From Mycobacterium sp. Root135 (lineage in GTDB: Bacteria; Actinomycetota; Actinomycetes; Mycobacteriales; Mycobacteriaceae), in contig NZ_LMEZ01000001.1 of the NCBI RefSeq assembly GCF_001426545.1, forward strand, positions 310,967 to 374,966: a stretch of 64,000 nt of DNA. Reading direction: 5' to 3'. The notes beneath the pieces are model-generated. The model was not told the origin of the DNA. It was given only the letters and a program-made list of their open reading frames with translations, and searched no databases. Within the stretch, counting starts at the first letter, position 1; each line of letters begins with the position of its first letter. A program made the position numbers and the translations under genes. This document shows, in pieces, positions 1 through 8,009 of this stretch.

Positions 1-128
1 TGAGCTCCGCTGCGCCGGAGACGGCCGCGTTGTTCACCGACCGCGGCTATCGGCTGGAACGCGTGGACGTCTCGGAGTACGAGAAGTTGGAGGGCTGCGT
101 GACCTGCCTGAGCGTGCGGGTCCGCTGA
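1..128 (+). CDS. C-terminal end of a dimethylargininase (DDAH)/amidinotransferase-family hydrolase (partial)
   Basis: Only the last 41 residues are in the window; the gene starts upstream. The tail contains RVDVSEYEKLEGCVTCLS, which resembles the end of DDAH and arginine-deiminase-like proteins, where a Cys close to the C-terminus (here in GCVTCLS) is the nucleophile that attacks the guanidinium carbon. If right, the enzyme hydrolyses methylated arginine or a related guanidine in the cytosol. Reading frame is set by the TGA at 126-128. Assignment rests on a short segment. Confidence 0.65.
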   Translation, partial: SSAAPETAALFTDRGYRLERVDVSEYEKLEGCVTCLSVRVR

Positions 129-144
129 TCGTGACGTTCGCCTG

Positions 145-1344
145 ATGTTCCTCGTCATCCTCGGCGCGGTTCTCGCGTCGATGCACTTCTTCGTCTGGGC
201 ACGGTTGGTGAAGGACACCACCCGTCCCGGCCGGGCCCGCTGGATTTTGTCGGGACTCGTCGTGGCGATGGCCGTCCTGCTGATGGCGACGTTGGGCCTC
301 CGTGGTGTGGTTCCCCCGGAGATCGCCTGGCCGGGCTACCTCTGGTTCGCCCTCGTCGCGTACCTGTTCATGGTGTTGCTCGTGCTGGAGCCGGTCCGCT
401 GGGCGCTGCGACGACGGATCCGGCGGCGACCGGCAGCGCCCGAGCCGGCAGCTGAGACCACGGCCCCTGAGACCACGGCTTCTGAGACAACGGCGGAACC
501 GGACGCGGTGAATCGGCGACTGTTCCTGGCCAGGGCCAGTGCGGTGGCGGCGGGCGCCGTCTCGGTCGGCGTGGTCGGAGTCGGTGCGACGACGGCGCTG
601 GGGCCGCCGAACGTCTTGCACGTTCCGGTGCGGTTGCGCCGACTCGATCCGGGGCTGAGCGGCTTTCGGATCGCCGTGGTGTCCGACATCCACCTGGGGC
701 CGCTCGCGGGGCGGGCGCACACCGAACGCATCGTCCGGATGATAAACGAAACTTCCCCAGACCTGGTGGCGATCGTCGGCGACCTGGTGGACGGCACGGT
801 GGCCGAGCTGGGTCCAGCGGCGGAACCGTTGCGCGACTTGCACTCTCGCGAGGGCACGTTCTTCGTCACCGGAAACCACGAGTACTTCGTCGACGACACG
901 GCTTCGTGGCTGACCGAGCTCGAGCGGCTCGGCGTGCGGCCGCTCCGCAACGAGAACACGGTGATTCGGCGCGGCGGCGCGGCGTTCGACCTCGCCGGAG
1001 TCAACGACATCGCGGGCGCGGAGCGGTCGGATCCGCCCGACTTCGGCAAGGCGCTGAACGGGCGGGATTCGTCGCGGCCGACGGTTCTCCTGGCTCACCA
1101 ACCGGTGCAGGTGTCCACGGCCGCCCAACACGGCGTGGACCTGCAACTGTCCGGGCACACCCACGGTGGCCAGATGTGGCCGTTCCACTACGCGGTCCGC
1201 GCGGTGCAGCCGTCGCTGGCGGGGTTGTCCGCCGTCGGCGACACCCAGCTGTACGTGTCCAGGGGAGCCGGGTTCTGGGGTCCGCCGGTGCGAGTCGGCG
1301 CGCCACCGGACATCAGCGTGATCTCGCTGGAGCAACAGGGCTGA
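145..1344 (+). CDS. Membrane-anchored calcineurin-like metallophosphoesterase
   Basis: 399 residues. The N-terminal part holds three hydrophobic helices (about 1-22, 33-55, 65-84) followed by a Thr/Glu/Pro-rich linker and a fourth hydrophobic stretch (about 130-152). The catalytic domain has the full set of dinuclear-metal motifs: SDIHLG (D181, H183), GDLVDG (212-217), GNHE (243-246), AHQP (H318) and SGHTHGG (H338, H340). Proteins of this build are usually annotated as membrane metallophosphoesterases of the YaeI/UDP-diacylglucosamine hydrolase-like type; the substrate is unknown. ATG at 145 lies 16 bases after the previous stop, so it may be cotranscribed with the DDAH-like gene. Confidence 0.88.
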   Translation: MFLVILGAVLASMHFFVWARLVKDTTRPGRARWILSGLVVAMAVLLMATLGLRGVVPPEIAWPGYLWFALVAYLFMVLLVLEPVRWALRRRIRRRPAAPEPAAETTAPETTASETTAEPDAVNRRLFLARASAVAAGAVSVGVVGVGATTALGPPNVLHVPVRLRRLDPGLSGFRIAVVSDIHLGPLAGRAHTERIVRMINETSPDLVAIVGDLVDGTVAELGPAAEPLRDLHSREGTFFVTGNHEYFVDDTASWLTELERLGVRPLRNENTVIRRGGAAFDLAGVNDIAGAERSDPPDFGKALNGRDSSRPTVLLAHQPVQVSTAAQHGVDLQLSGHTHGGQMWPFHYAVRAVQPSLAGLSAVGDTQLYVSRGAGFWGPPVRVGAPPDISVISLEQQG

Positions 1345-1375
1345 CCCCGCGGGCGGCTAGGGCAGAATCGTAGGC

Positions 1376-2395
1376 GTGACGACACCGCCGCAGGGTCCCC
1401 GGCGACCGGGCGAGCGCGGTGAACCCGCCCGCCGGGACGTGCCGCCGCGCCGCAATCCCGGCCCCCCGCGACCCGAGCCGCCGACCCAACGCTTCCGAGC
1501 GCCGCAACGCCCCGCCGACGCGGCGCCCACCGAACGGCTTCGTCCGCCGCCCCCTGCGCCGCCCGCCGACGCCGTGCCGACGGAGCGGATTCGGGTCGCG
1601 CCGCGGCCGCTGGAGCCGCCGCACCTCGGTTCGCAGGACACCCCACCTCCGGCGCCCAAGAAGCCCCGGCTCTCGTGGCTGCGTGATCCGCTGTCGCTGG
1701 CGTTGCTCGCGATCATCGTCGTCGCGGTCCTCGTCGGCGGGCTCGCCGGTGGCGAGCTCTATGCGCGGCATCGCGTCGACGCGCTCCTGGTCGAGGTCGC
1801 CGAGTGCGTCGTCAGGGACGGCGCCAGCGTGTCGTTCGGCGTCAATCCGCCGTTCCTGTGGCAGCACGTCACCGGGCACTACACCAACATCTCGGTGGTC
1901 ACCGACGGCGACAACGTGCAGGACGCCAAGGGTATGAAGGCCGACGTCTCGGTGTCCGACGTCCGACTGCTCGGCACGTTGGATTCCAAGGGGACCATCG
2001 GATCGCTGGAGGCCACGTTGACGTGGACGGCGGCGGGCATCAAGGACACGGTGGCCGCGAACCTCCCCGGCGTCGGCAGCCTCGTCACCGGGGTGACCAC
2101 CGATCCGTCGGCGGGGACGCTCAACCTCGAGGCGGGCGACATCACCGTGACGGCCAAGCCCGTGGTGAACGACGGTGATCTCGCCTTGCAGGTCGTCGAC
2201 GTGACGGGTCCGCTGGGCAGGGACACCGTGCAGACCGCACTCGACGGGCTGACCGCGAAGCTGAACGCCCAATACCCGCTCGGGATTCACGCCGACAGTG
2301 TCGAGGTGACCCCGACCGGAGTCGTCGGGAAGTTCTCGACCCGCAACGCGTCGATTCCGCAGGACGACGCCGATCCCTGCTTCGCGAGGTTGTGA
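1376..2395 (+). CDS. LmeA-like DUF2993 protein with proline-rich cytoplasmic N-terminus
   Basis: 339 residues. The first ~100 residues are a Pro/Arg-rich, low-complexity region with repeated PTER segments; a single transmembrane helix follows (about 106-125, LSLALLAIIVVAVLVGG), then a DUF2993 domain to the C-terminus with a Cys near each end (AECVV, DPCFARL). DUF2993 includes mycobacterial LmeA, which is needed for mannan elongation of lipomannan/lipoarabinomannan. The Pro-rich head is longer than in simple LmeA proteins, so this is a related family member rather than certain LmeA. GTG start; the gene begins 31 bases after the phosphoesterase. Confidence 0.75.
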   Translation: MTTPPQGPRRPGERGEPARRDVPPRRNPGPPRPEPPTQRFRAPQRPADAAPTERLRPPPPAPPADAVPTERIRVAPRPLEPPHLGSQDTPPPAPKKPRLSWLRDPLSLALLAIIVVAVLVGGLAGGELYARHRVDALLVEVAECVVRDGASVSFGVNPPFLWQHVTGHYTNISVVTDGDNVQDAKGMKADVSVSDVRLLGTLDSKGTIGSLEATLTWTAAGIKDTVAANLPGVGSLVTGVTTDPSAGTLNLEAGDITVTAKPVVNDGDLALQVVDVTGPLGRDTVQTALDGLTAKLNAQYPLGIHADSVEVTPTGVVGKFSTRNASIPQDDADPCFARL

Positions 2396-2470
2396 CGGCA
2401 ACGCCAGTCCCGTCGTGGTGAGGCCCAAGGGCGGCGCGCGGGTGACTCGCGTCGAGGGTTGTGCGATATA

Positions 2471-2483
2471 TTGCGTTTCGCAA
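2471..2483. promoter_or_regulatory. Inverted repeat TTGCG-N3-CGCAA upstream of acdS
   Basis: A perfect 5-bp inverted repeat with a 3-base spacer lies 27 bases upstream of the ACC deaminase start, inside an AT-rich patch (GATATATT) that could be the -10 region. A larger imperfect dyad (GGGTTG...CAACCC) surrounds it at about 2457-2488. This is a plausible operator; which regulator binds is unknown. Confidence 0.4.
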
Positions 2484-2509
2484 CCCCGCGACGAGTCAGA
2501 GGAGCAGGA

Positions 2510-3532
2510 ATGTCCATCGAGGACTTCGAGAGGTATCCGCTCACGTTCGGGCCGAGCCCGATCCACCCGCTCGACCGGCTGACCGCCCACCTCGGCGGCG
2601 CGCGAATCTGGGCCAAGCGGGAGGACTGCAACTCGGGATTGGCCTATGGCGGCAACAAGACTCGCAAGCTCGAGTACATCGTTCCCGACGTACTCGCCTC
2701 TGGCGCCGACACGTTGGTATCCATCGGCGGCTACCAGAGCAACCACACCCGCCAGGTCGCCGCCGTGGCCGCGAAGTTGGGTCTCAAAGCCCGCCTGGTG
2801 CAGGAGAAGTGGGTCGACTGGCCGGATGTGTGGAACGCCACGCGGTTGGACGAGACCGTCGGCAACATCCTGCTGTCCCGCATCATGGGGGCCGACGTGC
2901 GACTGGACCCGTCGGGGTTCGACATCGGCATCCGCTCATCCTGGGAGGACGCCTTGCGCGCGGTCACGGAGGCCGGCGGCAAGCCGTACCCGATCCCCGC
3001 GGGCGCGTCGGAGCATCCGCTGGGCGGCCTCGGCTTCGCCAACTGGGCCTACGAGGTGCAGCGCCAGGAAGCCGAACTCGGCGTCTTCTTCGACACGATC
3101 GTCGTCTGCACGGTGACGGGGTCGACCCACGCCGGAATGATTGCAGGCTTCGCCGGTCAGGACCGGCCGCGCACCGTCCTTGGAATCGACGCCTCCGCGA
3201 CGCTGGAGAAGACCCGGGCTCAGGTCGCCCGAATCGCCCGCCACACCGCCGATCTCATCGGTCTCGGACGCAATCTGCGCGACGACGAGATCACCGTCCT
3301 CGAGGGCTGGGCCGGCGACCTCTACGGCATTCCCGTGCAGTCGACGATGGACGCCATCAGGCTCTCCGGCAGTCTCGAGGGCATGATCATCGACCCCGTC
3401 TACGAGGGGAAGTCGATGGCGGGTCTCGTCGACATGGTGCGCGACGGCAGGATTCCGAAGGAGTCCAACGTTCTCTACGCGCACCTGGGCGGGCAGCCCG
3501 CGCTCAACGCCTACTCGGGCTTGTTCGAGTAG
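2510..3532 (+). CDS. acdS: 1-aminocyclopropane-1-carboxylate (ACC) deaminase
   Basis: 340 residues, the normal size. A PLP enzyme of the tryptophan-synthase-beta fold that converts the plant ethylene precursor ACC to 2-oxobutyrate and ammonia. The N-terminus [19 protein letters not shown] and the PLP lysine in [10 protein letters not shown] (K50) are diagnostic. The two positions that separate ACC deaminase from D-cysteine desulfhydrase in the Pseudomonas enzyme (E295 and L322) are present as E299 (PVYEGKS) and L326 (AHLGG). The ATG at 2510 is preceded by GAGGAG; an upstream in-frame extension is open but has no such site. A GlxA-type regulator follows on the same strand. Confidence 0.95.
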   Translation: MSIEDFERYPLTFGPSPIHPLDRLTAHLGGARIWAKREDCNSGLAYGGNKTRKLEYIVPDVLASGADTLVSIGGYQSNHTRQVAAVAAKLGLKARLVQEKWVDWPDVWNATRLDETVGNILLSRIMGADVRLDPSGFDIGIRSSWEDALRAVTEAGGKPYPIPAGASEHPLGGLGFANWAYEVQRQEAELGVFFDTIVVCTVTGSTHAGMIAGFAGQDRPRTVLGIDASATLEKTRAQVARIARHTADLIGLGRNLRDDEITVLEGWAGDLYGIPVQSTMDAIRLSGSLEGMIIDPVYEGKSMAGLVDMVRDGRIPKESNVLYAHLGGQPALNAYSGLFE

Positions 3533-3672
3533 CGGGCGGGGGAGTGCGCCGACGGTTGCACGCCGTGGGCGAGCCCGTTGGCGGCGTGGATGCCGGCCGC
3601 CATCTCGGACAGCAGCCGGAAGGTGCGGGTACGGCGGATCTTCTGGGTGCGAGAAACTCTCTTGTAGAACAT
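3511..3672 (-). CDS. Possible small basic protein, unrecognised
   Basis: A 53-residue frame starting [20 protein letters not shown] and ending [10 protein letters not shown]. It overlaps the 3' end of acdS by 22 bases on the opposite strand. The ATG has GGTGGA six to ten bases upstream. The segment [21 protein letters not shown] reads like an amphipathic helix and composition is not random-looking, but I cannot name a family. Could equally be a chance frame in the 210-base gap before the GlxA-type gene. Confidence 0.35.
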   Translation of the reverse strand: MFYKRVSRTQKIRRTRTFRLLSEMAAGIHAANGLAHGVQPSAHSPARYSNKPE

Positions 3673-3742
3673 GTTTCCACCATCGCCTGCGCGCTGGGCC
3701 TTGCACAGTGGCACTAAGGCCGTTATCCGTTAAGATAGTGAC

Positions 3743-4720
3743 ATGCATTCGGTGGCCATCCTCGCGTACGACGGCATGTCGGGTTTCGAGTCGGGCCTGG
3801 CGGCGGAGATCTTCGGGATGCACGACCTGTCCGCGGCGTTCTGTGCGGGCATCCCCACGCCCTGGTACTCGGTCAAGCTGTGCTCCGAGCAGCCGGAGGT
3901 CCGCATGTTGGGTGGCGCCACGGTGCGCACGTCGTACGGTCTTGCCGACCTGGCGGCCGCCGATACGGTCGTCATCCCCAGCGTCGGAGACACCACCAAG
4001 CCCGCCTCGCCGGCGCTGGTCGACGCGATTCGCACTGCCCACCAAGGTAATTCGCGACTGGTGTCCATCTGCTCCGGTGCTTTCGCGCTCGCCGAGGCCG
4101 GCGTGCTCGACGGCCGGACGGCCACCACCCACTGGATCTACGTCGACCTCATGCAGGAACGATTTCCCGACGTCGACGTCGACCCGACCCCGCTCTACGT
4201 CGACGGCGGCAACGTCCTCACCAGTGCGGGATGCGCGGCGGGCCTCGACCTGTGCCTCCACATCGTGCGCTCAGACCACGGTGCCCACGTCGCCAACGAC
4301 GTGGCGCGACGACTGGTGATCGCGCCACACCGGGCCGGCGGCCAGGCGCAATACATCGAGTCGCCGGTACCCGAACCGAGCACCGACGGCCAGATCGCCG
4401 GCGGAATGGCTTGGGCCCTGGCCAATTTGGACTCGCCGATCACACTCGACGAGCTGGCGGCGCGGTCGTCGCTGTCGCGGCGCAGCTATCTGCGGCGCTT
4501 CGCCAAGGCGACGGGAACCACGCCCATCAAATGGCTGATCACCCAGCGCATCCAGGCGAGTCTGGCGCTGCTCGAGTCCTCGGACCTGTCGATCGAACAG
4601 ATCGCGGCGCGGGTCGGGTTCGACTCGCCCGTCACGTTCCGCCACCACTTCGTCCGTGCGCTGCGGACGACGCCGAGTGAATATCGCAGTTGCTTCACCG
4701 GACGGGTGCTCGGTGCCTGA
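3743..4720 (+). CDS. GlxA-family transcriptional regulator (DJ-1/PfpI domain + AraC HTH)
   Basis: 325 residues. Residues 1-185 form a DJ-1/PfpI-like glutamine-amidotransferase fold with the nucleophile-elbow segment SICSGAFALAEAGVL; the C-terminal ~100 residues are a double helix-turn-helix AraC domain (SLSRRSYLRRFAKATG, then IAARVGFDSPVTFRHHF). Such proteins usually act as cytosolic regulators of neighbouring catabolic genes and sense small metabolites. Downstream MBL and S4 genes are coupled by stop/start overlaps; acdS lies upstream, so control of acdS is possible but unproven. Confidence 0.9.
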   Translation: MHSVAILAYDGMSGFESGLAAEIFGMHDLSAAFCAGIPTPWYSVKLCSEQPEVRMLGGATVRTSYGLADLAAADTVVIPSVGDTTKPASPALVDAIRTAHQGNSRLVSICSGAFALAEAGVLDGRTATTHWIYVDLMQERFPDVDVDPTPLYVDGGNVLTSAGCAAGLDLCLHIVRSDHGAHVANDVARRLVIAPHRAGGQAQYIESPVPEPSTDGQIAGGMAWALANLDSPITLDELAARSSLSRRSYLRRFAKATGTTPIKWLITQRIQASLALLESSDLSIEQIAARVGFDSPVTFRHHFVRALRTTPSEYRSCFTGRVLGA

Positions 4721-5435
4721 CGCGCTGACCTACGCCTGGGAGACCCCGGCCGAGGGCGTGTACCGGTGCCGGCTGCCGTTCCTCGACGTCACCGTCGGGC
4801 TGGTCCGGGGGAGCAGTGCCACGCTGCTGGTCGACTGCGGGACGACGTTGGTCGAGGCGGCGGCGGTCGCGGCCGACGTCGAGGCCCTTGGTGGAGGCGC
4901 CGTCACCCACCTGGTGATGACCCACGACCACTTCGATCACATCCTTGGTTCGGCCGGCTTCCCCGACGCCGAACTGTTCGGCCCACCCGCGGTGTCGGCG
5001 GCCCTCACGACCGGGCTGGACGGCGTCCGGGCGCACGCGCTCAGCTACGGCGCCGACCCGGTGGAACTGGATCGCGCGGTCGCCGCCGTCCGGGCGCCGG
5101 ACCACCGGCTGCTCGACGCCGACCTGGACCTGGGCGGTCGGGTGGTCCAGGTGAGGCATCTAGGCCCCGGTCACACCGATCACGACCTGGTCGTCGTCGT
5201 CCCTGGCCAGCCCACCGTCGTCTTTTGCGGTGACCTCGTCGAGGAGTCGGGCGACCCCTCGATCACCGACGGCTCCGACCTGGCGTCGTGGCCACGCACC
5301 CTGGACCGGCTGCTGGACCTGGGCGGCGAGGACGCGGTCTACGTGCCCGGCCACGGCGCGATGGTGGATGCTGGATTCGTGCGGAGACAGCGCGACTGGT
5401 TGGCTCACAGACGTCACACCGGTGGAACCTCGTGA
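4713..5435 (+). CDS. MBL-fold metallo-hydrolase
   Basis: 240 residues with the metallo-beta-lactamase signature THDHFDH, a second metal His in HLGPGHTDHD, GDLVEE, and a final PGHG. Substrate unknown; the size and motifs are those of general MBL hydrolases of the glyoxalase II/quorum-lactonase superfamily. GTG at 4713 overlaps the end of the GlxA-type gene by 8 bases; another in-frame GTG at 4677 would lengthen the protein by 12 residues. Translationally coupled to its neighbours on both sides. Confidence 0.85.
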   Translation: MPDALTYAWETPAEGVYRCRLPFLDVTVGLVRGSSATLLVDCGTTLVEAAAVAADVEALGGGAVTHLVMTHDHFDHILGSAGFPDAELFGPPAVSAALTTGLDGVRAHALSYGADPVELDRAVAAVRAPDHRLLDADLDLGGRVVQVRHLGPGHTDHDLVVVVPGQPTVVFCGDLVEESGDPSITDGSDLASWPRTLDRLLDLGGEDAVYVPGHGAMVDAGFVRRQRDWLAHRRHTGGTS

Positions 5436-5809
5436 CGGCTGCGGCTGAGTCGGCCCGGGTAGACCGCTGGCTGTGGGCGGTCCGGCTGACGAAGACCCGA
5501 CCCGACGCCGCCGCCGCGTGCCGCGGAGGGCACGTCCGCATCAACGACCGACCGGCCAAGCCGTCGACCATGGTGGTCCCCGGTGACCGGGTGCAGGCTC
5601 GGGTGGGCGAGACGACGCGCATCGTCGAGGTGGTGCGCGTCATCCAGAAGCGGGTGGGGGCTCCCGACGCCGCGACGTGCTTCCTCGACCGGACTCCCAA
5701 GCCGCCACCGACGGTCGCCATCCCGGTGGCCCTGCGCGATCGGGGCGCCGGCCGCCCGACCAAGCGGGATCGGCGACTCCTGGACAAGTGGCGCGCCAGC
5801 CAAGGGTGA
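5432..5809 (+). CDS. S4-domain RNA-binding protein, Hsp15 (HslR)-like
   Basis: 125 residues. The N-terminal half is an S4 RNA-binding domain (VDRWLWAVRLTKTRPDA, then GGHVRINDRPAKPS and VVPGDRV), the C-terminus is a basic tail (GRPTKRDRRLLDKWR). This is the architecture of Hsp15, which in E. coli binds the free 50S subunit carrying a stalled nascent chain. GTG start in a GTGA overlap with the MBL gene. Confidence 0.85.
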   Translation: MTAAAESARVDRWLWAVRLTKTRPDAAAACRGGHVRINDRPAKPSTMVVPGDRVQARVGETTRIVEVVRVIQKRVGAPDAATCFLDRTPKPPPTVAIPVALRDRGAGRPTKRDRRLLDKWRASQG

Positions 5810-5893
5810 GTCGGCCTCGGTCGCGATGTCGGGTCGCGCGCGGCCGATATATGGGACGATGGCCGGGCGTCAGCAGAGAGGACACCCGGTTAC

Positions 5894-6457
5894 ATGACTG
5901 AACGACGTCGCACCACGGCCGTGAACGCCGCGAAGATCGCCTGTGCGGGGATGTTCCTCGCCGGCGGTGCGCTGAGCATGGCAGGCCAGGCCGCCGCCGA
6001 TCCGGAGGTGCCCTTCACGCCGGTGCCGGGAGTTCCCGCCGCGCCAGCGCCTGACCAGCAGATCGTCGCGGGTGGCGACGCCCCGCCCGCCCCGCCGCCC
6101 GTCGGCGCGCCGGTGGTGCCCGAGATCTCCAACCAGCAGTACGGCTCGGGATCGGGCCCGCTGGGCTTCATCAGGGATGCCTGGCACCAGGCAAAGGACC
6201 CGTACGGCGTGGGGGATTCGCCAGACGGCATGCCCGTCGGTGCGCCGCCTCCCCCGGGGGCAGGTCCGCCACCGCCGCTGCCGCCAGGATTCAAGTCGCT
6301 GCAATTCCCCGAGTCCGAGACGGCCCCGGTTCAGGCGGCCCCGAACTCCGGTGGGCCGGCACTCCCGCCCGGGTACTACCCGCTCAACGGTCCGCCGCCA
6401 CCGGCGCCCGTCGATCCGGCGGCGCCGCCGACGATCGTCCCCGCCCCTCCGGGCTAG
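5894..6457 (+). CDS. Secreted proline-rich protein, function unknown
   Basis: 187 residues. A signal peptide is clear: basic MTERRRT, hydrophobic core around residues 15-32 and likely cleavage after AAA before DPEVPF. The mature chain is very rich in Pro, Ala and Gly (runs such as APPPPPG) with one more ordered section, GPLGFIRDAWHQAKDPYG. Pro-rich exported proteins of this kind are common in mycobacterial cell envelopes; no enzyme motif is visible. AGAGAGGA precedes the ATG. Confidence 0.7.
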   Translation: MTERRRTTAVNAAKIACAGMFLAGGALSMAGQAAADPEVPFTPVPGVPAAPAPDQQIVAGGDAPPAPPPVGAPVVPEISNQQYGSGSGPLGFIRDAWHQAKDPYGVGDSPDGMPVGAPPPPGAGPPPPLPPGFKSLQFPESETAPVQAAPNSGGPALPPGYYPLNGPPPPAPVDPAAPPTIVPAPPG

Positions 6458-6461
6458 CGGC

Positions 6462-7178
6462 TCAGCGTCGCCACGCCGACCCGAGCGGCGATTGCGTCCG
6501 AGGAGTCAGCGGCTCGGCGAGGAGTACCGGTGCCTGCGCCATGAATCGTGGTGTGTGACCGCGGTGTTCGTCTGCGGCGTGCACGGTGAACGGATGCACC
6601 ACGTACATGTCGCCGGGTCGGCCCGTCGCCGCGACGTCCTCTCGGCTGGCACTGGCGCTGGCGACCAGCGGCCCGCACTCGTAGGCGTCGATCGACTTCT
6701 CGTCGAGGATCGCGGCGACGTCGCGGTGCGAACCCACCCGAATCCTGGTGGGTGCATCGTGGGGACCCACCTCGGACAGAATCGTCAACAGCAACACCGT
6801 GTGGGGGCGACCGCTGACCGCCCACGTGCCGTCCGGCAGCGGGGTGTTGAGGTCGACGTGCCACCCGCGGTCGTCGACGACGGGGCGCACCGGGAACCGG
6901 ATGGGTATGTTGCCCAACGATCCGCGCGGCAGCCAGCCACCAACTCCGCATATTGCGTCGAGGGTGTCGGCCAGTTTGCGGCTGCGGGTCAGGACGCCGA
7001 ACGGACCGTCACCGCGCACATCGGCGGCCCACACCACCGGCTCAGTCCACGACTCCGGCTGGTCCGGCGACATGGGAATCCGGGTCCACAGCTCGCGCTG
7101 GGCCGCCTCGGCGACCTCGCGCGGCGCCGCCGCCTCGATCTTGACGTAGCCGTTCTCGGCGAAGTCGTCGACGTCCAT
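6462..7178 (-). CDS. Phytanoyl-CoA dioxygenase (PhyH)-family Fe(II)/2-oxoglutarate oxygenase
   Basis: 238 residues. Starts MDVDDFAENGYVKIEAA, typical of PhyH-family N-termini. The double-stranded beta-helix carries HVDLN (H and D iron ligands), GSHRD, and the distal His in VHPFTVHAA followed later by an Arg. Predicted to hydroxylate an unknown small substrate with 2-oxoglutarate, Fe(II) and O2. Its 3' end meets the Pro-rich gene with four bases between stops. Confidence 0.8.
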   Translation of the reverse strand: MDVDDFAENGYVKIEAAAPREVAEAAQRELWTRIPMSPDQPESWTEPVVWAADVRGDGPFGVLTRSRKLADTLDAICGVGGWLPRGSLGNIPIRFPVRPVVDDRGWHVDLNTPLPDGTWAVSGRPHTVLLLTILSEVGPHDAPTRIRVGSHRDVAAILDEKSIDAYECGPLVASASASREDVAATGRPGDMYVVHPFTVHAADEHRGHTPRFMAQAPVLLAEPLTPRTQSPLGSAWRR

Positions 7179-7220
7179 TACCCAAGCGTCGCGGGTCGAG
7201 TACCGCTGGCGCCAACGGTT

Positions 7221-7496
7221 TTACGGAGCCGGGGGACGCTTGGTGGTCGTGCGGTGCTTGCATCCCGGCCAGCAACACGGACGGCGCTTGCCCTCCTCGA
7301 GCTCCTCCTGGGTGCGACGGATGCGACGCTCCCTGGTCTTGTCCTGTTTGGCGTCCTCGACCCAGCAGATGAATTCGTTGCGCGCGAGCGGCGTGATGTC
7401 CTGCCACGCAATCAGAGCCGTGTCGTTGGCGACCAGTGCGTTGCGTAGGTCGGCGGGCAGTTCGTGCACCACTCCGCCGGGTACGTTCTGGCTCAT
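7221..7496 (-). CDS. YdeI/OmpD-associated-family small protein
   Basis: 91 residues. The segment DLRNALVANDTALIAWQDITPLARNEFICWVEDAKQ matches the C-terminal helical part of YdeI/OmpD-associated proteins (often called bacteriocin-protection proteins), followed by RIRRTQEELEEGKRRPCCWPGC. The Cys-Cys-x-x-x-Cys tail may bind metal. Biochemical role unknown. It precedes the PhyH-family gene on the same strand by 42 bases. Confidence 0.7.
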   Translation of the reverse strand: MSQNVPGGVVHELPADLRNALVANDTALIAWQDITPLARNEFICWVEDAKQDKTRERRIRRTQEELEEGKRRPCCWPGCKHRTTTKRPPAP

Positions 7497-7577
7497 GATG
7501 TCGGGTCCTCAACAGGGGCGGACGGCTGGGTCAACCGACAAGTTACACCGACCTCACCAGTCCCGGTGAGGCGCAAC

Positions 7578-8009
7578 TCAATCCATGGTGTAGCGACTGA
7601 CGGCCTCCGCGCGGATGATCAGCCGAACCTGGTCCTGGGCCAGGATGTCGGCGAGGTCGGCTGCCCGGACGGGGTCGTCGAGGTCCCAGTAGCGGGCGGC
7701 GAGCCGCGCGGCCAGTTCTTTGGCGCCGTCGGCCGCCACCTCGGTGTGGCCGGCGATCGCCACCCAGCGCTCGCGTTCGCCGACCGGTGCTGCGACGACG
7801 AGCGAGGCGCGCGGGTCGCGGCGCAGGCGCCGGACCTTGGCGGTGTCGGGGCCCGTGAACAATTCGACGGTGCCGTGGTCGGTCGCCTCGAACCAGACGG
7901 GCCTGGGTTGCGGTGGCTGCGGGCCCGCGGCGACGGTCAGGAATCCGAACAGCGGTCGTCGCAGGAACTGCAGGTCGTCCTCGGTCAGTGAGGTGGTGCC
8001 GTCGCTCAT
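7578..8009 (-). CDS. Pyridoxamine-5'-phosphate-oxidase-like flavin/F420-binding protein
   Basis: 143 residues, one split-barrel PPOX domain: LRRPLFGFLTVAAG, PRPVWFEA, RRLRRDPRASLVV, WVAIAGHTEVAADG. Members of this group in actinobacteria bind FMN or F420. The ATG at 8009 sits in an ATGA overlap with the stop of the upstream NmrA-like gene, which fixes the start over the other ATG nine bases earlier and indicates a two-gene operon. Confidence 0.8.
   Translation of the reverse strand: MSDGTTSLTEDDLQFLRRPLFGFLTVAAGPQPPQPRPVWFEATDHGTVELFTGPDTAKVRRLRRDPRASLVVAAPVGERERWVAIAGHTEVAADGAKELAARLAARYWDLDDPVRAADLADILAQDQVRLIIRAEAVSRYTMD

Noticed and set aside
34..1335. 433-residue minus-strand frame opposite the metallophosphoesterase
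   Set aside because: Arg/His/Pro-rich translation without domain sense; it is the antisense of a gene with full motif set.
3728..3735. CGTTAAG half-site before the GlxA-type gene, same as half of the PuuR-like operator
   Set aside because: Only one half-site and no second arm; most likely chance.
2936..4261. 441-residue minus-strand frame over acdS and the GlxA-type gene
   Set aside because: Antisense of two well-supported genes; composition is typical shadow-frame.
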